64,000 nucleotides of DNA from assembly GCF_010672525.1 (NCBI RefSeq), contig NZ_JAAHGH010000005.1, positions 434,672 through 498,671 of the forward strand, read 5' to 3'. Below the pieces are notes generated by a model. The model was not told the DNA's origin. It ran no database searches and saw nothing but the letters and a program-made list of their open reading frames with translations. The translations under genes and the position numbers were made by a program. Shown here piece by piece: positions 45,952 to 54,681 of the stretch (positions within the stretch are counted from its first letter, which is position 1; each line of letters opens with the position of its first letter). This DNA comes from Okeania sp. SIO2B3. Its GTDB lineage: Bacteria; Cyanobacteriota; Cyanobacteriia; Cyanobacteriales; Microcoleaceae.

Positions 45952-48900
45952 TTAATCAGCAGAGCAATAGTTAATCCGTACATCTGTGCCATAATCTCTG
46001 TGTGCTAATTTGTCTAAAGAAAAGTATGCTTCGCGGAAGATTTGACCATAATTTTCTGTCATTTCTGCAAAGGTATTTAATGACTCCAATACATATTTAG
46101 AATTACTTGCGAGTCGATGACGCAATACTTCATCTATCAACAAAGATGTCAAAACATTTGCTAATTCTTCTGGGTTATTGGGAGTATAGAATAAACCATT
46201 AATATTTGGTTTTACTTGTTCAACAATGCCAAATACTGGAGTAGTAACTATGGGTAAATTATAAGCCATTGCTTCTAATATGACTCTTGGGAAACTCTCG
46301 ACCCGAGAAGTACAAACAAATATATCTGCTGCTTGATAATATTTTGCTGTTTCTGGAGTTTCTTTTACTATTTCTACTCGCTGTTGAATTTCTTCTGGTA
46401 ATTCAGTCAAAAGTTCGTGTAATTTTAAACTGTAAAGATTTGGGCGATCGCCTACTAAAAAACATTTGATTTTTTGACTTTCTGTTTCAGGGATAAATGA
46501 TAAGGCTTTTACTAAATCTTGTTGACCTTTTCTTTCACAAACAGTACCTAATAATAGAATGACAATTTCATCATTTTTTACTTCTAAAGCTGACCTTGCT
46601 GATTGTTTTGACCATTTCTTAGCTGCTGATTTTAACAATTGTAAATCTAAGCCATTATGTACCACTGTAAAATTGTGATGACTATTCAAAGGTAAGTATC
46701 TATTTCTAGTAGCATCTGCCACAAAAATTACTCGATAAGGATAGCGGAAACATTCTAATGCTCTAGCAGCTATTTCTGTGCCAAACCGATTAAAATAAGT
46801 TTGCCAAGGTTCACTTTCATGTACATTCCAGACACTGGGAATATTTAACATCTGAGCGACATCTACCATGAAAAAGTTTTCTAAAGTATTGATATACATA
46901 ACATCAATATTTAGCGCTTTTATTTCTTTGGCAAAACTAGCTAATGCTTCATCATAAATATCTCTTTGATAAATATGTTCTAGTGGATTATCTAGAACAA
47001 CTACCTGAATATTATGCTGTTCATAAATTTCTCTCAATTCTCCATCATTGACAGAAAAAATTATTGGTTCAACAATTCCATCATCTGCCAATTTCAGGGC
47101 AATTTCTAATTGATGAAGTGGCGCACCAGTTAAATCTAAGGAATTACTACACATCAATAATTTAATTCTGGGAAAAATGTCTTTCATCTCAGGGAGTAAG
47201 TTTTGCTCACTATAATTAACCAGTTCGTTTATTGGTGTTTGATTTGGATAATTTGTCTCTAGTGTTGGATTATTTATTTGTGATTCTTGCTGAGACTCAT
47301 TAACTTTTGCCTGGCTATTTATTTGTGGTTGATTTGGAGAGTTTATCTCTAGTGCTGGATTATTTATTTGTGGTTGATTTGGAGAATTTGCCTCTAGTGC
47401 CGGATTATTTATTTGTGATTCTGACTGAGACTCATTAATTTTTGCCTGACTATTTATTTGTGGTTGATTTGGAGAATTTATCTCTAGTGCTGGATTATTT
47501 ATTTGTGGTTGATTTGGAGAATTTGCCTCTAGTGCCGGATTATTTATTTGTGATTCTTGCTGAGACTCATCCACTTTTGCCCGACTATTTATTTCTAGTT
47601 CATTTTGAGAATTTGCCTCTACTGAGGGATTATTTATTTCTGGTTTATTTTGAGAATTTGCCTCTACTGAGGGATTATTTATTTGTGATTTTTGCTGAGA
47701 CTCATCAAATTTTGCCTGACTATTTATTTCTAGTTCATTTTGAGAATTTGCCTCTACTGAGGGATTATTTATTTCTGGTTTATTTTGAGAATTTGCCTCT
47801 AGTGCCGGATTATTTATTTGTGATTCTGACTGAGACTCATTAACTTTTGCTTGACTATTTATTGGTGGTTTATTTTGAGAATTTGCCTCTAGTGCTGGAT
47901 TATTTATTTGTGATTCTGGCTGAGACTCATTAACTTTTGCTTGACTATTTATTGGTGGTTTATTTGGATAACTTCCAACTTTTGCCTGACTATTTATTTG
48001 TGGTTGATTTGGAGAATTTGCCTCTAGTGCTGGATTATTTATTTGTGATTTTTGCTGAGACTCATTAACTTTTGCCTGACTATTTATTTGTGGTTGATTT
48101 GGAGAATTTGCCTCTAGTGCTGGATTATTTATTTGTAATTCTTGCTGAGACTCATCAACTTTTGCCTGACTATTTATTTGTGGTTGATTTGGAGAATTTG
48201 CCTCTAGTGCTGGATTATTTATTTCTGGTTTATATAGAGAGTTATCAACATTTTCCAGAATATTTATATCTGATTCTTTCTGAGACTTATCAACTCCTTC
48301 CCTCTTCCTTCTTCCTTCTTCCTTCCCAATAAAATTTATTTGTGGTTCATTTGAAGAATTATCAAATTCCTTCTTCCCTCTTCCTTCTTCCCTCTTCCTT
48401 CTTCCCTCTTCCTTCTTCCTTCTTCCTTCTTCCTTCCCAATAAAATATCGTCTTGGTTGAATTTCAAATAACTCACTTTCCAGAGAAAAATGAGGACTAT
48501 AAAACCTATCTACCATCTGAGAATATTTCTGACGATAATTTGCTTCTTCCTGGGGATTATCAGAATAACCGCGACTCGTTCCTTCTTTATGAATTAATTC
48601 AGCATCAGGACAATAAACTGAACGATAACCTCTTTCCAAAAGTCGATAACCATAGTCAGCATCATTATAAGCAACGGCAAAATTTGACTCATCAAAACCA
48701 CCTAAATCTAAAAATAATTGCCGGGAAGTTAACATACAAGCAGCAGTTACCGCAGAATAATTTCTTGACACAGAAGCTTGAGAAAGATAACCCCTATTTT
48801 CACTATGTAATAATTTAAACGCATGACCAGCTAAACCATGATGTAAACCATGAATTACACCTGCGTGTTGAATCCTTTTATCGGGATAAATTAACTTAGC

Positions 48901-51900
48901 TCCCACCGCTCCAACACCAGGGAATTGTGCATAACCAATCATTTGACTTAACCACTGGGGAGAAATAACCTCCGTATCATTATTTAAAAATAGAATATAT
49001 TCACCATCTACCTGTTCTACAGCACGATTATTAATTGCAGCAAAATTAAACTTACCCCCACTATTAGGAATAGAAAGAACCGATATATTTGCCGAACCAG
49101 AAAATGAAACTTTCAGACTTGCCAAATATTCTAAAGTCTCAGACTCATCACTTTCATTATCAATCACAAATACTTGATAATTCTGATAAGTTGTCTTTTT
49201 CAAAGACTCAATACAACTCTTCAATAACTTGGCTTGATTTTTAGTCGGAATAATAATACTTACCGACCCACCTTCGTCCGGAAAAGCAGCTTTAAAAATT
49301 CCCAAATTTTCTCGCATTGCCCAATCTGGTTGATAAACATCTCCCTCCACACCAAGACGTTTTAAACTTTCTTGAACTGCCGTTTCACCTGCTAGAAAAC
49401 TTTTCGGTTTTTCCCCACCAGAAATAGCAGTAGAACCTGGAGAAGTTCGCCAATGATATAACACCAAAGGTAAATGCCCAACTTCACGAGAAATTTCCGT
49501 TGCTCTTAAAGCAAAATCATAATCTTGAGAACCTTCAAAACCAATTCTTAAACCTCCAACTCTCTCAAAAATTTCCTTTCTAACTACGCACAAATGACCC
49601 ATATACATATAGGAAAGTAATAGCTCTGGAGAATATTCCGGTTTAAATTGAGGATCGAATCTTTTCCCTTCCACATTAATTTTGTCGTCGTCCGAATAGA
49701 GAAAATCTGTTTCTGGATTTTCACTTAAATATAAAGCCACCTCTCCCAAAGCATCAGGAGTAAGTTCATCATCATTATCCAAAAAGAGAATAAAATCTCC
49801 CGTAGTAAGTTCAGCAGCAGAATTCGTCGCAGCACTAATATTTCCATTCTCAGAACGGAATATTAACTTAATCCGGGAGTCCGTCTCAGCTATTTCCGTC
49901 AGAAATTCCCGAATATTTGGATTACTACTACAATCATCCGCTATACAAAATTCCCAATTTTGGTACACTTGGTTTAGTACACTGGCTATTGCTTTGTCTA
50001 AAAATTCCACGGGTGGGTTATAAACTGGCATAACCACAGAAATTTTAGGCAAAACTGTCTGGCAACCCTCTAACCGAGCAATTAAATATTCAACCGAGCG
50101 ATCGCCCCAATTATTCACCGCCAACCAAGCGTCATAAACATCTATAGTTTCTGGCACTACAAACCCGGGAGGCGCTAATAATTCCCCTTCTTGCCATTGT
50201 TGCTGTCGATATATCTGTAATATTTGTCTAGCAATACCAGGTAACTCTGAAGGTAGGGGGATGATGCGACCCAACCTTTGCTTCCTTTCCGCAGTCCGTT
50301 TCCCAATAGCTTTGGCAAATTTGGATAACTTCTCGAATTTATCCTTAGCCTTTTCCCAGAAACTATAACGTCTTAGTTTTAAAACTTCTGAGCAAGGGAA
50401 ACCAACTATTTCCCCAGTTTCCAAATGTGCTTCTAAACTAACTTGCCATTTTCCGGGTGGAAGTTCCACCGTTGCTTCAAACCCACTATCTGAACTTCCG
50501 ACTAAGTCTGGAAAAACCTCACCCACATCCTTTCGACGCAAACCATAAGCACAGTCCACCGAAATATCCCCACATTTGAGAACTAACTTTGTAATTTTCT
50601 GCTCCCGATGGCAACACCAACCCGCAAATAAAATTACTCCCTCCCGTTGTTGCCAATTTGTAGGTGCATCAAAATTTGCTTCAACAGTAGATACCGATAC
50701 TGGATAGGAGGCAAATTTATGCCACTTTCCTTTTTTATCCTGAGCTTCCAGAATTAATTGATAATTTCCTGGGGAGAGTTGTAAAGGAATTTGGAAACCA
50801 GAATTTTTTGCAGCGGAAATATCTGGAAATCTTTGGGCGACATCTAGTCGTTCGATATGATAATTACCTGCAAAAATTTCTTCTCCCACCCTCGCACGAA
50901 TAGCTTGGATATCCAGACCAGCATTGCGAAAACACCAACCCACTATTTCTATTTGAGAATTAGCAAAATTCCAGTTAGTAGGAGAGTCGATAGAGAAAAT
51001 GAGGCGCATTTGCAACTTACTCAATTTCCGTTTTAACCCAGACCATTTTTCTCGCAACTTCCAGAACTTGGAAGATTTCATCGCCGAAATTTCTGCCTTG
51101 AGAGTTTCATTTTCGTAGTGTTGGTTTATTAATTGGTCTTGAGTTTCCCCCAAAATTGTCTGAGTTTCCCCCAAAATTGTCTGAGTTTTTCCCAATTCAG
51201 CTTGAGTCTGTTCAAGAGTGGTTTGAGTCTTTCCCAATTCAGCTTGAGTTTGTTCAAGAGTGGTTTGAGTTTCCCCTAAATCTGTTTCTAATATTCCTAT
51301 TTTGTTCTGAGACTCAGATAATTTTATTTGAGTAGCATCTAACTTTTGTTGAGTTTGCCCGAATTCTGTTTCTAATATTCCTATTTTGTTCTGAGACTCA
51401 GATAATTTTATTTGAGTAGCATCTAACTTTTGTTGAGTTTGCCCGAATTCTGTTTCTAATATTCCTATTTTGTTCTGAGACTCAGATAATTTTATTTGAG
51501 TAGCATCTAACTTTTGTTGAGTTTGCCCGAATTCTGTTTCTAATATTCCTATTTTGTTCTGAGACTCAGATAACTTTATTTGAGTAGCATCTAATTTTTG
51601 TTGAGTTTGCCCGAATTCTGTTTCTAACTGTTGAAGTTTAGTTTGAGATGCTTGTAATTTAATTAGATTACCGTCTAGTTGTTGTTGAGTTTGACCTAAT
51701 TCTGTTTCTAATATTTCTATTTTTTGCTGAGATTCTTGTAACCTAATTTTTTTTCTATCTAGTTCGACTAAACTTTGCCCTAATTCTGTTTCCAGTCCTA
51801 GTAATTTTTTCTGAGATTCAGTTAATTTTATCTGAGTACCGTCCAGTTGAACTAAAGTCTTACCTAGTTCTGTTTCTAGACTTAATATTTTTGCTAAAGC

Positions 51901-53139
51901 TTCTTGAAATCTTGTTGCTGAGTTACTGAGTTGTGCTTGAGTTTGCCCTAGTTCTATCTCTAATCTAATCACCTTCCTTTGAGAATCATCTAATTTAATT
52001 TTGGCACCTTCAAATTGCGCTTGAGTCTGTCCTAGTTTTCTCTCTAATGTAGCAACTTTGGTTTGAGATTCTTGTAATTTTGTTACCTTGCCGTCCAGTA
52101 AAGCTTGGGTTTCTCCTATTTCTGTTTCTAATGCTTCTAATTTTTTAGCAGATTCTTTGAGCTTAATTTCTCTACTATCAAGTTGTTGCTCAGTTTCACC
52201 CAGTTGTTTTTCTAAATTATCTACTTTTTGCTGTGCTTCTCGAAAAAACTCCTGCCTTTTTTTGACATCTGTTTCTAACAGATTAATTTGTTTTTCTAAA
52301 CCTCGAATATTCAACCAGTCTTGAAATTCCCAGAATTGGCAATCATTCTGGATATTTTTGATTAAATCTGCTCCTGACTCCCCTCCTAAACCAACTTTTT
52401 CTAGTTGTTGATAAACTTCTAACGTTTCTGGGAAATATTTTTCTATGAGATTAGGTCTACTGGTTTTAATAATATCCTTTACTAATAAAGATTCTTCAAA
52501 ATTTCCTGGAGGAGGCGTTGGTAAGTCTATTTCAAATTTATCGTTAACTGCCTGAATAAAACCTTCAGGATTTTTGCCAATACTATCAACCTTTGCTATT
52601 AAACATTGCTGAGAAAAATTTTGATAAAAATCTAAGATTCTTTGATTAGAATTCAACCACATTTTCACAGCTATTTCTGGTTGTTCCAATAATTTTTCAT
52701 CCGTAGCTCGTCGATAAAGAGAGTCTGCTACTTCCCACGGCGAACGATAAACAAAAATAAACTTTGCATCTGGTAATAACTCTAACCAAAAGTTTAAAAA
52801 TAAAGTTGTTCTTGGGTCTTTCCATCCCCAGTTTTTTCCTGAATTATCTTGAGTTTCTTGACGGTTTTTAATTAATCGTTTAGCTGCCTTTAAATATTGT
52901 TTCTTAACAGGAATTTCTGTAATTTCAACATTACTTCCTAAATCATCCAAACCTTGGGAACCTAATATTCCTTTTTGCAGTTCCACAAATTCAATATCTT
53001 CAAAATGCCCCCTAACATTTCCATACTCTGGTCCCACTAAATTTGCTCCAATATTTACCCCTACACTCTGAAATAAAGAAGCAGTTAAAGAGGTTCCCGA
53101 ACGGTGCATTCCTGTAATAATAAAAACTGTTGATTTCAT
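45952..53139 (-). CDS. Giant mosaic: sulfotransferase, coiled coil, two GT2 and one GT4 domain
   Basis: A 2395-residue protein. Residues 1-270: sulfotransferase-like, with PAPS loop GMHRSGTSL (10-18) and KDPRTTLFLNFW. Residues 285-710: coiled coil with 28-residue repeats (LSESQNKIGILETEFGQTQQ). Residues about 710-930: two beta-sandwich modules (SPTNWNFANSQIEIVGWCF; APTNWQQREGVILFAGWC). Residues about 1030-1260: GT2 (ISVVMPVYNPP, LYSDDDKI). Residues about 1290-1560: second GT2 (VSIIIPTKNQAKLL, NNDTEV). Residues 1565-1610: Lys/Glu/Arg stretch encoded by GGAAGAA heptamers. Residues 1615-1965: Asn/Gln/Ser/Pro repeats (NNPALEANSPNQPQINSQAK). Residues about 1980-2395: GT4 (LLGTVCERKGQQDLVKALS, ESFPRVILEAMAYNLPIVT). 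It could add three sugars and a sulfate to one chain. AAGGAG precedes ATG 53139. Confidence 0.9.
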   Translation of the reverse strand: MKSTVFIITGMHRSGTSLTASLFQSVGVNIGANLVGPEYGNVRGHFEDIEFVELQKGILGSQGLDDLGSNVEITEIPVKKQYLKAAKRLIKNRQETQDNSGKNWGWKDPRTTLFLNFWLELLPDAKFIFVYRSPWEVADSLYRRATDEKLLEQPEIAVKMWLNSNQRILDFYQNFSQQCLIAKVDSIGKNPEGFIQAVNDKFEIDLPTPPPGNFEESLLVKDIIKTSRPNLIEKYFPETLEVYQQLEKVGLGGESGADLIKNIQNDCQFWEFQDWLNIRGLEKQINLLETDVKKRQEFFREAQQKVDNLEKQLGETEQQLDSREIKLKESAKKLEALETEIGETQALLDGKVTKLQESQTKVATLERKLGQTQAQFEGAKIKLDDSQRKVIRLEIELGQTQAQLSNSATRFQEALAKILSLETELGKTLVQLDGTQIKLTESQKKLLGLETELGQSLVELDRKKIRLQESQQKIEILETELGQTQQQLDGNLIKLQASQTKLQQLETEFGQTQQKLDATQIKLSESQNKIGILETEFGQTQQKLDATQIKLSESQNKIGILETEFGQTQQKLDATQIKLSESQNKIGILETEFGQTQQKLDATQIKLSESQNKIGILETDLGETQTTLEQTQAELGKTQTTLEQTQAELGKTQTILGETQTILGETQDQLINQHYENETLKAEISAMKSSKFWKLREKWSGLKRKLSKLQMRLIFSIDSPTNWNFANSQIEIVGWCFRNAGLDIQAIRARVGEEIFAGNYHIERLDVAQRFPDISAAKNSGFQIPLQLSPGNYQLILEAQDKKGKWHKFASYPVSVSTVEANFDAPTNWQQREGVILFAGWCCHREQKITKLVLKCGDISVDCAYGLRRKDVGEVFPDLVGSSDSGFEATVELPPGKWQVSLEAHLETGEIVGFPCSEVLKLRRYSFWEKAKDKFEKLSKFAKAIGKRTAERKQRLGRIIPLPSELPGIARQILQIYRQQQWQEGELLAPPGFVVPETIDVYDAWLAVNNWGDRSVEYLIARLEGCQTVLPKISVVMPVYNPPVEFLDKAIASVLNQVYQNWEFCIADDCSSNPNIREFLTEIAETDSRIKLIFRSENGNISAATNSAAELTTGDFILFLDNDDELTPDALGEVALYLSENPETDFLYSDDDKINVEGKRFDPQFKPEYSPELLLSYMYMGHLCVVRKEIFERVGGLRIGFEGSQDYDFALRATEISREVGHLPLVLYHWRTSPGSTAISGGEKPKSFLAGETAVQESLKRLGVEGDVYQPDWAMRENLGIFKAAFPDEGGSVSIIIPTKNQAKLLKSCIESLKKTTYQNYQVFVIDNESDESETLEYLASLKVSFSGSANISVLSIPNSGGKFNFAAINNRAVEQVDGEYILFLNNDTEVISPQWLSQMIGYAQFPGVGAVGAKLIYPDKRIQHAGVIHGLHHGLAGHAFKLLHSENRGYLSQASVSRNYSAVTAACMLTSRQLFLDLGGFDESNFAVAYNDADYGYRLLERGYRSVYCPDAELIHKEGTSRGYSDNPQEEANYRQKYSQMVDRFYSPHFSLESELFEIQPRRYFIGKEEGRRKKEEGRRKREEGRGKKEFDNSSNEPQINFIGKEEGRRKREGVDKSQKESDINILENVDNSLYKPEINNPALEANSPNQPQINSQAKVDESQQELQINNPALEANSPNQPQINSQAKVNESQQKSQINNPALEANSPNQPQINSQAKVGSYPNKPPINSQAKVNESQPESQINNPALEANSQNKPPINSQAKVNESQSESQINNPALEANSQNKPEINNPSVEANSQNELEINSQAKFDESQQKSQINNPSVEANSQNKPEINNPSVEANSQNELEINSRAKVDESQQESQINNPALEANSPNQPQINNPALEINSPNQPQINSQAKINESQSESQINNPALEANSPNQPQINNPALEINSPNQPQINSQAKVNESQQESQINNPTLETNYPNQTPINELVNYSEQNLLPEMKDIFPRIKLLMCSNSLDLTGAPLHQLEIALKLADDGIVEPIIFSVNDGELREIYEQHNIQVVVLDNPLEHIYQRDIYDEALASFAKEIKALNIDVMYINTLENFFMVDVAQMLNIPSVWNVHESEPWQTYFNRFGTEIAARALECFRYPYRVIFVADATRNRYLPLNSHHNFTVVHNGLDLQLLKSAAKKWSKQSARSALEVKNDEIVILLLGTVCERKGQQDLVKALSFIPETESQKIKCFLVGDRPNLYSLKLHELLTELPEEIQQRVEIVKETPETAKYYQAADIFVCTSRVESFPRVILEAMAYNLPIVTTPVFGIVEQVKPNINGLFYTPNNPEELANVLTSLLIDEVLRHRLASNSKYVLESLNTFAEMTENYGQIFREAYFSLDKLAHRDYGTDVRINYCSAD
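47240..48240 (-). repeat. Coding Asn/Gln-rich tandem repeat in the giant protein
   Basis: About a dozen variants of a 60- to 90-bp unit encode INNPALEANSPNQPQINSQ and related sequence. The region links the second GT2 domain to the GT4 domain. Its composition predicts a disordered, flexible linker. The opposite-strand frames here are artefacts. Confidence 0.85.
48296..48440 (-). repeat. GGAAGAA heptamers inside the giant coding region
   Basis: Two heptamer arrays (48297-48329 and 48370-48440) are translated as EEGRRKK-type heptapeptides. Between them the frame encodes FDNSSNEPQINF. Because the unit is 7 bp, gain or loss of one unit shifts the frame. Confidence 0.85.
51286..51625 (-). repeat. 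84-bp coding tandem repeat in the coiled coil
   Basis: Four almost identical 84-bp units (period visible at 51301, 51385, 51469 and 51553) encode 28-residue coiled-coil units, a length of exactly four heptads. The near identity at DNA level implies recent expansion. Confidence 0.9.
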
Positions 53140-54681
53140 CTAATTTTTCTCCTTATATTAAGCAAAGTTGTAAGCAAACAGCGGTGAGCTATAGCGCTGT
53201 GCGCAGGCAACAGCTCATCTGGCAACAGAGGGAATAAAAAACTGATAATATAAGACTTTCAGCTATTGGACAGTTATTGTAATTTGTACATAAACCAGCG
53301 CACATTGCTATATAAGCTATCAGTTATTAAGTTATTATCGCACCGAAGTCCGAATTAGTCTCCAAAAAGAATTAAAAGTTATGTTTAATTCTGCATTTTG
53401 TACCGAAAGAAAGCGGAAGTTAAAAGTCATACATTTAAAAGTCAATCATTTTTAATCCCCAATTGTTTGAGGATTTTGTAACCAGTTATTTTCTCCTTCT
53501 CCAAAATACTGAGGCATTTCTACTTCTATTACCCCTGATAATTTCACTTAATTTTTCTCCTCATGTTAAGCAAAATTTGCCAAATTCCAAGATAATATTA
53601 CTTTTTTTTCTGCTGCTAGTGCCACTACAGGAAAGTTGAAAGTCTAGCATTTCAAAGTCAATTATTTTTAATCCTAAATTGTTTGAGAATTTTGTAATCA
53701 GTTATTTTCCCCATCCTACACTAGGGATATTCTGTCTGTAATTACAGCATTTAACTTGATAACTACTTCTTCAAAATACTGATTATTTTTTACTTCTATT
53801 ACCCCTGATAATTTCACTTAATTTTTCTCCTCATGTTAAGCAAAATTTGCCAAATTCCAAGATAATATTACTTTTTTTTCTGCTGCTAGTGCCACTACAG
53901 GGAAGTTAAAAGTCTAGCATTTCAAAGTCAATTATTTTTAATCCTAAATTGTTTGAGAATTTTGTAATCAGTTATTTTCCCCATCCTGCACTAGGGATAT
54001 TCTGTCTTTACAGCATTTAATTTGATAACTACTTCTTGAAAATACTGATAAATTTTTACTTCTATTACCCCTGATAATTTCATTTTGTTTTTCTCCTGAT
54101 GTTCAGCAAAATTTGCCAAATTCCAAGATAATATTACTTTTTTTTCTGCTGCTAGTGCCACTACAGGGAAGTTAAAAGTCTAGCATTTAAAAGTCAATCA
54201 TTTTTAATCCTAAATTGTTTGAGGATTTTGTAACCAGTTATTTTCCCCATCCTACACTAGGGATATTCTGTCTGTAATTACAGTATTTAACTTGACAATT
54301 ACTTCCCTAGAATACTGAGGAATTTATGCTTCTCCTACTGCATATAATTCCATTTAATTTTTCTCCTCATTTCTCGTCATATTAAAAAAATTGGCAAATT
54401 TTACAGATACTATTAATTTGATAACTAATTCCCCAAAATACCGAATAATTTATACTTCTACTACCCCATATAATTTCATTTAATTTTTCTCCTGATATTC
54501 AGCAAAATTGGCAAAATTTCAAGATACTGTGTTAACGGCCGTTAACCCCTACTATATGTTCTGAGGCTATTGATATTCTGCCTGTCATTACAGCATTTTA
54601 TCTCACAACTAATTCCCCAAAATACCGAATAATTTATACTTCTACTACCCCATATAATTTCATCTAATTTTTCTCCTGATA
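53140..54681 (-). repeat. Tandem array of the 3' end of the 935-residue gene
   Basis: At least five units lie between the 935-residue gene and the giant gene, at about 53465-53590, 53696-53860, 53968-54120, 54246-54400 and 54400-54665. The first three spacings are about 270 bp; the last are shorter. On the minus strand each unit contains a copy of the last codons (…SWNLANFA and stop), a Shine-Dalgarno GGAGAAAAATTA, an ATG or GTG, and a short frame MKLSGVIEVKNNQYFEE then LNAVITDRISLV. The short frame copies the gene's C-terminal codons. The leftmost 300 bp (53165-53460) hold 'aggcaacagctc' words and no gene. Confidence 0.8.

Noticed and set aside
47442-48332. Plus-strand frames with DYLFVxxxENLPLV repeats
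   Set aside because: Antisense to the Asn/Gln-rich coding repeat of the giant gene; the repetition is inherited from that strand.
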